A stretch of 38,107 nt of DNA from a bacterium (GTDB taxonomy: Bacteria; Electryoneota; Tariuqbacteria; Tariuqbacterales; JADHWD01). The stretch covers positions 1-38,107 of the forward strand of contig JADHWD010000004.1 of the NCBI GenBank assembly GCA_016783645.1. Direction: 5' to 3'. This document shows positions 7,820-15,520 of this stretch, piece after piece. A program made the position numbers and the translations under genes. The notes beneath the pieces are model-generated. The model made no database searches, was not told where the DNA came from, and worked only from the letters and a program-made list of their open reading frames with translations. Numbering within the stretch: position 1 is the first letter of the stretch; each line of letters starts with the position of its first letter.

Positions 7820-7891
7820 GTGAATAATATAGACTTTTTCCGCTTTATCCGCTGTGAATTTTATCAACACATAACAACACAAGGGGACATA

Positions 7892-8734
7892 TTGGATCAG
7901 GGACAATCTTTACGCAGGAAGGTGGATGAAGCCGCCGCCTTTTTAAATAATAAAATCGGTTATAAGATACCTATCGGCATAATACTCGGCACCGGGCTGG
8001 GAAAATTGGCTGAAGATGTGGAACTGGAACAGGAGATTTTATATCACGATATCCCGCATTTTCCCGTATCGACGGTGGAAAGTCATGAAGGAAAACTTCT
8101 GATAGGCAAAATCGAAGGAAAGCCGGTTGTAGTGATGCAGGGCAGATTCCATTTTTATGAAGGCTACACCATGCAGGAAGTCACCTTTCCTGTCAGGGTG
8201 ATGAAAGAGATCGGCGTCGAATATCTACTGGTGTCTAATGTCGCCGGAGGATTGAATCCATTGTACCGTGAAGGCGATTTGATGATTATGGACGACCATA
8301 TCAACCTGCTGGGAGATAATCCTTTGCGCGGAGTTAATGAGCCGTCCTTCGGTCCCCGCTTCCCTGATATGTCCGAACCCTATAATAAAGGATTGATAGC
8401 GATAGCTGAAAAAGCCGCTTTAGAGAATCATATCCCCTTCAAACGGGGAGTATATGCGGCGATGACCGGACCAACCTTGGAAACCCGGGCGGAATACCGC
8501 TTCCTGCGCAATATCGGCGCCGATGTTATCGGAATGTCCACAATCCCCGAATGTATCGTGGCGAATCAGAGCGGGATGAAAGTTTTCGGCGCCACCATCG
8601 TGTCCGATTTATGTTTCCCCGATAATTTAAAACCGGCGACTTTGGAAGCTATAATCAAAGTCGCTAACGGCGCTCAACCGAATTTGACGGCTTTAATGAA
8701 AGGCGTTATTAGGAATATTGATTTTAGATTTTAG
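7892..8734 (+). CDS. Purine-nucleoside phosphorylase, trimeric type
   Basis: A cytosolic enzyme of 280 residues that splits purine nucleosides with phosphate in purine salvage. The start chosen is TTG at 7892, five bases after AAGGGG. A frame open from 7817 would add 25 residues with no family match. Signatures are the phosphate loop IILGTGLG, VMQGRFHFYEGY, VSNVAGGLN and MTGPTLETRAE, then IGMSTIPE. Where human PNP and B. subtilis PNP carry the purine-contacting asparagine (N243), this protein has aspartate (VSD), which may favour 6-aminopurines. The last residues and stop are encoded by a GATTTTA tandem repeat. Confidence 0.9.
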   Translation: MDQGQSLRRKVDEAAAFLNNKIGYKIPIGIILGTGLGKLAEDVELEQEILYHDIPHFPVSTVESHEGKLLIGKIEGKPVVVMQGRFHFYEGYTMQEVTFPVRVMKEIGVEYLLVSNVAGGLNPLYREGDLMIMDDHINLLGDNPLRGVNEPSFGPRFPDMSEPYNKGLIAIAEKAALENHIPFKRGVYAAMTGPTLETRAEYRFLRNIGADVIGMSTIPECIVANQSGMKVFGATIVSDLCFPDNLKPATLEAIIKVANGAQPNLTALMKGVIRNIDFRF

Positions 8735-8761
8735 ATTTTAGATTTTAGATTTGTGATTTTA
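8720..8761. repeat. 7-bp tandem repeat GATTTTA
   Basis: Four perfect heptamers run from 8720 to 8747, followed by a degenerate and one further perfect unit. The first two units encode the last residues and stop of the purine-nucleoside phosphorylase gene. Confidence 0.85.
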
Positions 8762-8804
8762 GATATACTGACAATAAAGATTATTTCTATAAAGTGTCCC
8801 ATTG

Positions 8805-8864
8805 TGTCATTGCGAAAGGGTGAAGTCCGCTGTTTTTCGGACGAAAGCCTTGTGGCAATCTCCT
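8805..8864. repeat. Partial copy of the TGTCATTGCGAAAGG repeat
   Basis: TGTCATTGCGAAAGG...CTTGTGGCAATCTC matches the left arm of the long hairpin repeat at 15377-15463; the right arm is missing. The type is widely scattered in environmental bacterial genomes. Confidence 0.75.
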
Positions 8865-8905
8865 GTTTTTAATCGAACCAATTTTGAATGTCAATACGAT
8901 TAGAT

Positions 8906-9073
8906 GTAACAGTTTAGCTCTCTGAAGCTTGGGATTATGCATGTCCGGGTCAGGGACGACCCGGACTACGAGACTAAGGTAGGCGTCACCACCATGTAGT
9001 CGGGGTCGTCCCTGACCCCGACATACTCAAGAATCTTGATTTGTTCAAATTCTTCAAAGAACTAAAGTGTTAC
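8906..9073. mobile_element. MITE family 1, complete long copy
   Basis: The 168-bp element has terminal inverted repeats GTAACAGTTTAG (8906-8917) and CTAAAGTGTTAC (9062-9073); about 22 bp match with three mismatches. The flanks carry an 8-bp direct duplication GATTAGAT at 8898-8905 and 9074-9081. The inner hairpins are those of the copy at 6839, in opposite orientation, with about 17 extra bases between them. It lies between pnp and the LolA-like gene. The nearby GATTTTA repeat slightly weakens the duplication evidence. Confidence 0.85.
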
Positions 9074-9132
9074 GATTAGATTTTAGATTTGGGAAAACTG
9101 AAATCATCGTATAACCCAGCTTAGGATATTTT

Positions 9133-9849
9133 ATGAAACCGAAAATATATTTCATCTTTGTTCCGTTCATCATTCTGCTTTCGATCCAGCTCGCATCCGC
9201 TCAGGATTCATTCTACCTTGAAGAGATATCGGTGCATATCTTGGCTTCAAAGGGTGAGATCGATACGGTCAATAACCGGATGTGGGTTTCCGGGGATAAA
9301 TTTCGGCGGGAGATGATTGAAACGGGGGATATCCTGATAGGAAGACTGGATAAAGGTGTGTTCTGGCAGATTGACACCGCCGATAGTTCATACACGGAAA
9401 TCGATGCGGAAACTATGCGCTCATTCGCCCTGATGGGGCTGTATATGATGGGACTGCAATCGGACGATAACGGAAACATTAAAGTACCAAAGGATCTGTA
9501 CACTAAAACCGGGCGGACGAAGAAAATAAACGGATGGGACACTTTTGAAATGTCCATTAATCCCAAGTACGCTAAAGACAGCGGTATAGCGCATGTTTCG
9601 CTATGGATATCCCGGCAGGTTCAGCTTCCCGCCAAGATCTATTCCGATATGATGCGCAAATTGTTCGGCAATCCTACCGGCGAAGTTGAAAAACTTTTCG
9701 ATATATGGAGCGGATTTGAAGGATATCCGGTGATGGTTGAAACCTCAGCTATGGGAATCACCAACATTAATAAACTGGTAAAAATAGAGCGGAAGGATAT
9801 TCCGGCGGATAAGTTTGAATTGCCGGAGGGATTTAAAAAGACAGAATAA
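9133..9849 (+). CDS. Secreted LolA-like / DUF4412-type periplasmic protein
   Basis: Protein of 238 residues with a clear type I signal peptide (hydrophobic core 5-19, ASA before Q24). The mature part looks like the DUF4412/LolA-fold family of half-barrel proteins: RMWVSGDKFRREM, then GVFWQIDTADSSYTEID, and a turn in GRTKKINGWDTFEM. Such proteins are thought to bind lipid or hydrophobic ligands in the periplasm; the ligand here is unknown. It sits between pnp and ileS, where the Gram-positive version of this cluster has no such gene, so it is probably a lineage-specific insertion. A MITE lies upstream and a hairpin repeat downstream. Confidence 0.75.
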   Translation: MKPKIYFIFVPFIILLSIQLASAQDSFYLEEISVHILASKGEIDTVNNRMWVSGDKFRREMIETGDILIGRLDKGVFWQIDTADSSYTEIDAETMRSFALMGLYMMGLQSDDNGNIKVPKDLYTKTGRTKKINGWDTFEMSINPKYAKDSGIAHVSLWISRQVQLPAKIYSDMMRKLFGNPTGEVEKLFDIWSGFEGYPVMVETSAMGITNINKLVKIERKDIPADKFELPEGFKKTE

Positions 9850-9887
9850 TCTATAAGATTTGTGCTGCGAATTGCGAGCCGAATGGA

Positions 9888-9957
9888 GGGCAGACACATA
9901 GGTCTGCCCCTACAAAAGACTATCCAATATTGTAGGGGCGAACCCATGTGTTCGCCC
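9888..9957. repeat. Paired-hairpin repeat (GGGCAGAC/GGGCGAAC family)
   Basis: The first hairpin is GGGCAGAC...GGTCTGCCC and the second GGGCGAAC...GTTCGCCC, joined by a short A/T-rich linker containing CAATATTG. Near-identical layout occurs at 25343-25410 and diverged at 243-310. The rest of 9850-10127 holds only a CCCGGTTTC/GAAACCGGG hairpin (10022-10042) and no gene. Confidence 0.85.
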
Positions 9958-10127
9958 TGAATACATAAAACTGTTCTAGCAGATATTGCACGCCGCAGGC
10001 GGGTGTGACCTACCAGCTTTCCCCGGTTTCGGAGAAACCGGGCTACACAAAGCTAAAAGCCGCTATTTTTTTACTTCGGGGCGCACTAAGAGATGCGGGA
10101 GGCGGGTGAAGAATCGGTTGTTATTTT

Positions 10128-10206
10128 GTGGTGTCATGCGTCCCCGCATGACACTAATACATTGTTATTATTATACATGGTGTCGACTGCGGAGAGTCGA
10201 CACCAC
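10128..10206. mobile_element. 79-bp palindromic element with GTGGTGTC ends
   Basis: The ends are GTGGTGTC (10128-10135) and GACACCAC (10199-10206). Inside are two hairpins, GTGTCATGCG/CGCATGACAC and GGTGTCGACT/AGTCGACACC, separated by an A/T-rich spacer. The reverse-orientation copy is at 37982-38060, and a left-truncated copy starts the window. It lies 37 bp upstream of the ileS start, where it could affect ileS expression. No target duplication was identified. Confidence 0.75.
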
Positions 10207-10243
10207 AAGGATATAAAAATTGTAAAGATACGAGCTTAATAAA

Positions 10244-13200
10244 TTGTTCCAAGATGTTCCAAATAAAGTGAATTTCCCGGAGCTGGAGGAGGAAGTCCTT
10301 CAGCGATGGGAAGATAAAGATATATTTCATCGTTCGATAAAACAGCGTGAAGGAAGCGCGGATTGGGTGTTCTATGACGGCCCTCCCGGCACTAACGGTC
10401 TGCCCCATGTCGGGCATATGATGCAGTCGGCTTTGAAAGATCTTTTCGGGCGGTATAAGACTATGCGCGGATTCAGGGTGTTACGCAAAGCCGGATGGGA
10501 CACGCATGGTTTGCCGGTGGAATTGACCGCCGAGCGGGAATTGAAGCTAAAATCCAAGCGCGATATTGAAGCTTATGGAGTCAACGAATATATAGACTAC
10601 TGCCGCCGAACCGTTTTTCGGTATAAAAAAGAATGGGAAGAGTCTATCCGCCGGGTGGGCAGGTTCATCGATTTGGAAGACGCTTACGCCACTTTGACCA
10701 CCGATTATATTCAATCCGATTGGTGGACTATCAAGTCGATATGGGCGCCGTCCGATGAAATGCGGCGGATATTGGGATTGAATGAAGACGAAAAACTGCT
10801 GTACAAAGACTTCCGCATATCTCCCTACTGTCCCCGCTGCGGGACTTCACTGTCAAATTTTGAAGTGGCTCAAGGCTATAAAGACACGGTCGATTTCGCT
10901 TTATTCCCCAAATTTAAAGATGCGGATGAGGATGATTTATATTATATCGCCTGGACTACAACAGCCTGGACATTATTATCCAATGTTGCATTAGCGGTAG
11001 GACCTAATATCGATTATGTTTTCATCAAAAAGAATGGGGAACGCTGGCTGTTAGCGGAAGCGCGGCTGGAAGCTCTGGCGGAACATCTCGGTGATTATGA
11101 AATAATCGGGCGTATTAAAGGTAATGAACTCGCCGGCAGGAGATATATTCCGCTGTGGGATTTCTTGAACCATCCAGGCACAACCGCTCATCAAGTGATA
11201 GCTGATGAATATGTAACCACCGAGGACGGCACCGGCATTGTCCATTTGGCGGCGTACGGCGAAGATGACTACCGCCTGATCCGCGCTTACAATCTGCCGG
11301 TGATTCAAAATGTCGATGAGCATGGCGAATGTCATGGGGGGATATTCAGCGGACGGTATTTCAGAGACCCTGACCTCGATGTGGACATCATCAAAGATTT
11401 AGCGGCGCAGGGACTGCTGTTTCACAAAGAGAAACACGCCCACTCTTACCCCTTCTGCTTCAGATGTAATGAAGCGCTGATGTATTTCCTTAGGGGTTCA
11501 TGGTTCATCCGCACTTCCAGGATAAAAGACAGGCTATTGGAAGCCAACCTGAAGATTAGCTGGTATCCTGATCATATCAAGAAAGGGCGGTTCGGCAACT
11601 GGCTGGAAAACAATGTTGACTGGAACATCTCCAGAGAACGTTACTGGGGTTCACCTTTACCGGTTTGGACTTGCGAAGCCTGCGGCAGTCACAAAGTGAT
11701 GGGCTCTTTGAAAGAATTAGGCGAAGAGTACTATAATTCGCATGATGAACATCTTCCGGCTGATTTCGACCCGCATAAACCTTATATCGACCAAGTTCCG
11801 TTGAAATGCAATTGTGGCGGGATGATGCAGAGGGAAAACTTCATGCTGGATTCCTGGTTCAATGCGGGGATCATGCCGTGGGGACAGTTCGGTTATCCCT
11901 CGGCTCCGGGATCAATAGAGATATTCGATAATCAATTCCCCGGCGATTTCATCTGCGAAGCCATCGACCAGACGCGGGGATGGTTCTATACTATGCTGGC
12001 GGCGGCGGTGTTAGTAAAAGGTGAATCTTCCTATAAGAATGTCATCTGCACCGAATTGATATTAGATGACAAAGGGCAGAAGATGTCCAAGTCTAAGGGG
12101 AATGTGATACACCCTATGGAGGTGATGAAAAAATTCGGCGCTGATCCCTTCAGATGGGTATTCTTCAATTCCAATCCCTGGACGGTGAAATATTTCAGCG
12201 AAGATGTGATAGTGGAAAGCCTGCGGAAGGTCATTATTCCCTTGTGGAACGCCTACAGCTTCTTTGTGACTTACGCTAATGTGGACGGCTGGAAACCTGC
12301 ACAGGATACCGCGCCTAAAAGTCCAAATCTGCTCGACAGGTGGATTATATCGGAATTTCAGGCGCTGTTGAAAATAGTTACTGACCATTTGGACAGCTAT
12401 GATGTGGCTCCCGCCGGGAACGCTGTCGAAGATTTCATCGATAAATTAACTAACTGGTATATCAGAAGATCGCGCCGCAGATTCTGGAAATCGGAGAATG
12501 ATTCGGATAAACAGCAGGCATATTCGACATTGTATTATATTCTGTTAAGATTTTCCCGGCTTTTAGCGCCTTTTCTGCCTTTCCTCAGTGAACATTTATA
12601 CCGGAATCTGGCATCCGCTCTACCCGATAGTAAAGACAGCGTGCATCTGGAAGATTTTCCGGTCTCTCAGCCGGAACTGCGGGACGAAGCTCTGGAACGA
12701 TTAATGTCTGTGACCCTTGAGGCGGTAACTTTAGGGCGTTCACTACGCAATGATTATAAAATCAAGATAAGACAGCCTTTGCCGGAATTGAAGATCATCG
12801 GCAGTTCTGAAGAGGTGAGTGAAACCGGTGATATCATCGCCGAGGAATTGAATGTGAAGCGTATCACTTTCGCTGATGAAGAAGACGGATTGATCAGACT
12901 GAATCTGAAACCCGATTTCCGCAAGTTAGGTCCCCGCTTCGGCAAGCGGATGAAGGAAGCTCAACAAGCGATTCAATCGCTATCCCATGATGATATAGAA
13001 AGATTTTGCCGCGATAAAAAAATCACAATATTGGGTGAAGAACTTTGCGAAGATGATTTATTAATAGAAGAGAGCGCCGGTGAAGGGTTAGGTTTCAAGC
13101 GGGGAAGTAATGTGAGCGTTATCCTCGATATGAATCTCACGGAAAAGCTGATCGATGAGGGTTACGCCCGGGAATTTGTCAACAAGGTGCAGAACCTTCG

Positions 13201-13417
13201 CAAGGACACCGGTTTGAATGTGACTGACCGGATTGATATATCGTATTTATGCGATGACCGGCTGGCGCTGGCTTTGCAAACACAGATAGATTTTATTAAA
13301 CGGGAAGTGTTAGGAATAAATCTTGAAAGAAAAGATAATTTGCCCGCAACAGAGGTTAAAATAAACGACAGGAAGGCGATAATAATAATAGAAGTAAATA
13401 ACGAGTTTCGGAGCTGA
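10244..13417 (+). CDS. ileS: Isoleucyl-tRNA synthetase, eukaryote-like type 2
   Basis: Class I aminoacyl-tRNA synthetase of 1057 residues charging tRNA-Ile. The HIGH signature is HVGH (55-58) and KMSKS is at 613-617, flanked by an editing domain. GWDTHGLPVE and the C-terminal arrangement match the eukaryote-like IleRS2 class, which in several bacteria confers natural mupirocin resistance; most bacteria carry only IleRS1. The start is TTG at 10244, giving the family-typical opening MFQDVPNKVNFPELEE; no ATG is available in frame and the Shine-Dalgarno sequence is weak. The stop TGA is two bases before dksA. A 79-bp palindromic element lies just upstream. Confidence 0.93.
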   Translation: MFQDVPNKVNFPELEEEVLQRWEDKDIFHRSIKQREGSADWVFYDGPPGTNGLPHVGHMMQSALKDLFGRYKTMRGFRVLRKAGWDTHGLPVELTAERELKLKSKRDIEAYGVNEYIDYCRRTVFRYKKEWEESIRRVGRFIDLEDAYATLTTDYIQSDWWTIKSIWAPSDEMRRILGLNEDEKLLYKDFRISPYCPRCGTSLSNFEVAQGYKDTVDFALFPKFKDADEDDLYYIAWTTTAWTLLSNVALAVGPNIDYVFIKKNGERWLLAEARLEALAEHLGDYEIIGRIKGNELAGRRYIPLWDFLNHPGTTAHQVIADEYVTTEDGTGIVHLAAYGEDDYRLIRAYNLPVIQNVDEHGECHGGIFSGRYFRDPDLDVDIIKDLAAQGLLFHKEKHAHSYPFCFRCNEALMYFLRGSWFIRTSRIKDRLLEANLKISWYPDHIKKGRFGNWLENNVDWNISRERYWGSPLPVWTCEACGSHKVMGSLKELGEEYYNSHDEHLPADFDPHKPYIDQVPLKCNCGGMMQRENFMLDSWFNAGIMPWGQFGYPSAPGSIEIFDNQFPGDFICEAIDQTRGWFYTMLAAAVLVKGESSYKNVICTELILDDKGQKMSKSKGNVIHPMEVMKKFGADPFRWVFFNSNPWTVKYFSEDVIVESLRKVIIPLWNAYSFFVTYANVDGWKPAQDTAPKSPNLLDRWIISEFQALLKIVTDHLDSYDVAPAGNAVEDFIDKLTNWYIRRSRRRFWKSENDSDKQQAYSTLYYILLRFSRLLAPFLPFLSEHLYRNLASALPDSKDSVHLEDFPVSQPELRDEALERLMSVTLEAVTLGRSLRNDYKIKIRQPLPELKIIGSSEEVSETGDIIAEELNVKRITFADEEDGLIRLNLKPDFRKLGPRFGKRMKEAQQAIQSLSHDDIERFCRDKKITILGEELCEDDLLIEESAGEGLGFKRGSNVSVILDMNLTEKLIDEGYAREFVNKVQNLRKDTGLNVTDRIDISYLCDDRLALALQTQIDFIKREVLGINLERKDNLPATEVKINDRKAIIIIEVNNEFRS

Positions 13418-13419
13418 AA

Positions 13420-13815
13420 ATGACTGAAACACAAAGCGGTTTTTCACCGGAGGAACTGCAGTATTTTAAAGATTTGATTATCGAGAAGCGTGAGATGCTG
13501 GTCAAAGAGTTGACCTATCTCAAAGAAGCGTCGCTGGAAACTTCCTTGAACGCATATTCCGGTAATCATTCCACTTACACTTTTCACATGGCTGATCAGG
13601 GAACCGACGCTCAGGAGCGAGAGAAAGCGTTCATGTTTGCTCATCGTGAGAAACGATTCTTAGACCATCTTGACCGGGCGCTGGATCGGATAAAAGACGG
13701 GAGTTACGGTATTTGTATGGAATGCGGCGAATTGATCGCCAAACCGCGGCTGGAAGCGGTTCCTCACGCCCGATTGTGCATCAAGTGCAAGCAGGAAGAA
13801 GAAGGCAAGAGATAG
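13420..13815 (+). CDS. DksA/TraR-family zinc-finger protein
   Basis: Protein of 131 residues with an N-terminal coiled coil (about 8-90) and a C4 zinc finger: C99, C102, C120 and C123 in CMECG...CIKC. Family members insert a coiled coil into the RNA polymerase secondary channel and modulate transcription with ppGpp. The acidic tip region reads MADQGTDAQERE. The ATG follows GGAGCTGAAA and starts two bases after the ileS stop, so the genes are translationally close. The order ileS-traR/dksA-lspA is common in Bacteroidota and Gram-positive bacteria. Confidence 0.9.
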   Translation: MTETQSGFSPEELQYFKDLIIEKREMLVKELTYLKEASLETSLNAYSGNHSTYTFHMADQGTDAQEREKAFMFAHREKRFLDHLDRALDRIKDGSYGICMECGELIAKPRLEAVPHARLCIKCKQEEEGKR

Positions 13816-13839
13816 TTTTCAATTTATTACTTTTTAATC

Positions 13840-14403
13840 GTGTTTGACAAATTGAAGATACTCTGGGTCTCATTCTTCATCATAACGCTTGACCGTTTAA
13901 GCAAGACGCTGATTAAGCATTACTTAGATCTCCATGAGTCGATTTTAGTGATTGGTCCTGATTTTTTCAGGTTAAGCTATATTGAAAATTTCGGGATCGT
14001 CTTCGGCTGGTCTTTCGGTAATATATTTCTGCGAAATGCTTTTACTATCATTGCGGTTATACTCCTATTGTTCTATTTCTATAATCAAAGACAAGCTCCG
14101 ATAATAATCCGCTTTCCGCTGGCGTTGATAATCGGCGGCGCGCTGGGAAATTTATGGGACCGCCTCGTCTACGGCAGTGTGATTGACTTCCTCGATTTCG
14201 ATTTCCCCAATTTCATCCACGAGCGCTTCCCCGTCTTCAATATCGCTGATAGTTCCATTACAACAGGTATGACCATTCTGGTCATTTATATTGTTTTTTT
14301 CGATAAACATCGTAAAACCATTTCCCTGGAGGTAAAAGATGATATCGCCGCCGGGGGAGATATCAATAATAGTTTCTCCGCATCAAAAGAAGGAACGGAT
14401 TGA
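13840..14403 (+). CDS. lspA: Lipoprotein signal peptidase (signal peptidase II)
   Basis: Inner-membrane aspartic protease of 187 residues that removes signal peptides from diacylglyceryl-prolipoproteins. Four hydrophobic segments are visible. The catalytic aspartates are D116 in VIDFLDF and D137 in FNIADSSI. IENFGIVFGWS corresponds to the conserved N-x-G-x-x-F-G motif, and GGALGNLWDR matches the third block. The start is GTG at 13840. A hydrophilic tail of about 30 residues exceeds the usual end, and its coding region contains the ribosome-binding site and start of rluD (65-bp overlap). Its substrate in this window could include the BtuG-like lipoprotein. Confidence 0.93.
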   Translation: MFDKLKILWVSFFIITLDRLSKTLIKHYLDLHESILVIGPDFFRLSYIENFGIVFGWSFGNIFLRNAFTIIAVILLLFYFYNQRQAPIIIRFPLALIIGGALGNLWDRLVYGSVIDFLDFDFPNFIHERFPVFNIADSSITTGMTILVIYIVFFDKHRKTISLEVKDDIAAGGDINNSFSASKEGTD

Positions 14404-15313
14404 CCTCTATCTGAAAAACCATATCACCGACATGTCCCGCTCAAAGGTTAAAAAACTGATTGATGCGGGAATGGTAAAGGTCAATTCCAAGCCGGTTAAA
14501 GCCAGCCATCTGATTTCACCGGATGAACGGATAATAGTACAGTTACTTCCGCGCGAGAAACCCGCATTTGAACCGGAAAAAATCCCGCTTGATATTATTT
14601 ATGAAGATGATTATTTAATTGTGGTGAATAAACCCGCCGGGATGGTAGTTCATCCCGGACATGGCAACTGGTCGGGCACTTTGATGAATGCGCTGTTAGG
14701 ACACAACGAAGAGCTATTAGATGAAGGGGAGGATTTTCGAGCGGGTATTGTTCATAGATTAGATAAAGATACGACAGGGCTGTTAGTCACGGCGAAAGAC
14801 GAGTTGACACTGCGCAGACTTTCCGGTCAATTCAAAGCAAAAACAGTAGAGAGAAAATACAATGCTATAGTGTGGGGAATTCCTAAAAAACCGCAGGGGA
14901 TAATCGAAGGGAATCTGGGACGCTCTAACCGGGACCGGAAGATATTCACCATCCGCCCCGACGGCAAATACGCTATGACCAGCTATACTGTGCTGGAAAG
15001 ACTGGATTTCCTATCTTTGATAGAATTGAAATTATCGACCGGGCGGACTCATCAGATACGAGTTCACTTGTCGCATTTCGGACACCCGGTGTTCGGTGAT
15101 CCGGTCTACCGCGGCAGAGGCGTTAATTTCGCCGGATTGATATCGTATCAGCGTGAAATTTGCGGACGCTGTCTGAAGATAATGACCCGGCAGGCTTTAC
15201 ATGCCAAGACTTTAGGATTCATCCACCCCGCTTCCGGCGAAAAGATGAGCTTCGACAGCGATCTGCCGGAGGATATGAAGGAAACGCTGGGGATATTAAG
15301 GGAAGAGAACTAA
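14339..15313 (+). CDS. rluD: RluD-family 23S rRNA pseudouridine synthase
   Basis: Cytosolic enzyme of 324 residues with an S4 RNA-binding domain (about 18-75) followed by the RsuA/RluA catalytic domain. The catalytic aspartate is D142 in HRLDKDTTGLL; the GRTHQIRVHL motif is also clear. RluD makes pseudouridines in helix 69 of 23S rRNA; RluD rather than RluB/C specificity is inferred from the gene order with lspA. The ATG at 14339 is preceded by GGAGG at good spacing inside lspA, which supports the 65-bp overlap and translational coupling. Confidence 0.92.
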   Translation: MISPPGEISIIVSPHQKKERIDLYLKNHITDMSRSKVKKLIDAGMVKVNSKPVKASHLISPDERIIVQLLPREKPAFEPEKIPLDIIYEDDYLIVVNKPAGMVVHPGHGNWSGTLMNALLGHNEELLDEGEDFRAGIVHRLDKDTTGLLVTAKDELTLRRLSGQFKAKTVERKYNAIVWGIPKKPQGIIEGNLGRSNRDRKIFTIRPDGKYAMTSYTVLERLDFLSLIELKLSTGRTHQIRVHLSHFGHPVFGDPVYRGRGVNFAGLISYQREICGRCLKIMTRQALHAKTLGFIHPASGEKMSFDSDLPEDMKETLGILREEN

Positions 15314-15327
15314 CAAGGATTTAATTA

Positions 15328-15376
15328 AGTTAAAAGTTAAAAGTTAAAAGTTAAAAGTTAAAAGTTAAAAGTTAAA
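15328..15376. repeat. 7-bp tandem repeat AGTTAAA, seven copies
   Basis: Exactly seven perfect AGTTAAA units (49 bp) lie just after rluD and abut the long hairpin repeat that starts at 15377. Confidence 0.92.
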
Positions 15377-15463
15377 TGTCATTGCGAAAGGCTGAAAGCC
15401 TTGTGGCAATCTCACTAATTGATTATTAATAAGAGAGATTGCTTCGCTTCGCTCGCAATGACA
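15377..15463. repeat. Long inverted repeat (TGTCATTGCGA ... TCGCAATGACA)
   Basis: The outer arms TGTCATTGCGA and TCGCAATGACA and the inner arms GGCAATCTC and GAGATTGC form a large imperfect hairpin between rluD and gatD. It may terminate rluD transcription. A left half-copy lies at 8805-8864, and a piece of the right arm encodes the C-terminus of ScpB near 28117. Confidence 0.85.
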
Positions 15464-15520
15464 CTAACCTGAAGGAAATTAAATAATAACTTGCTAACTT
15501 GACAACTTGCAAACTAAAAT

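Noticed and set aside
7817-7891. Longer purine-nucleoside phosphorylase N-terminus
   Set aside because: It begins in the GGTTAAG tandem repeat and adds unmatched residues; TTG at 7892 has a good ribosome-binding site.
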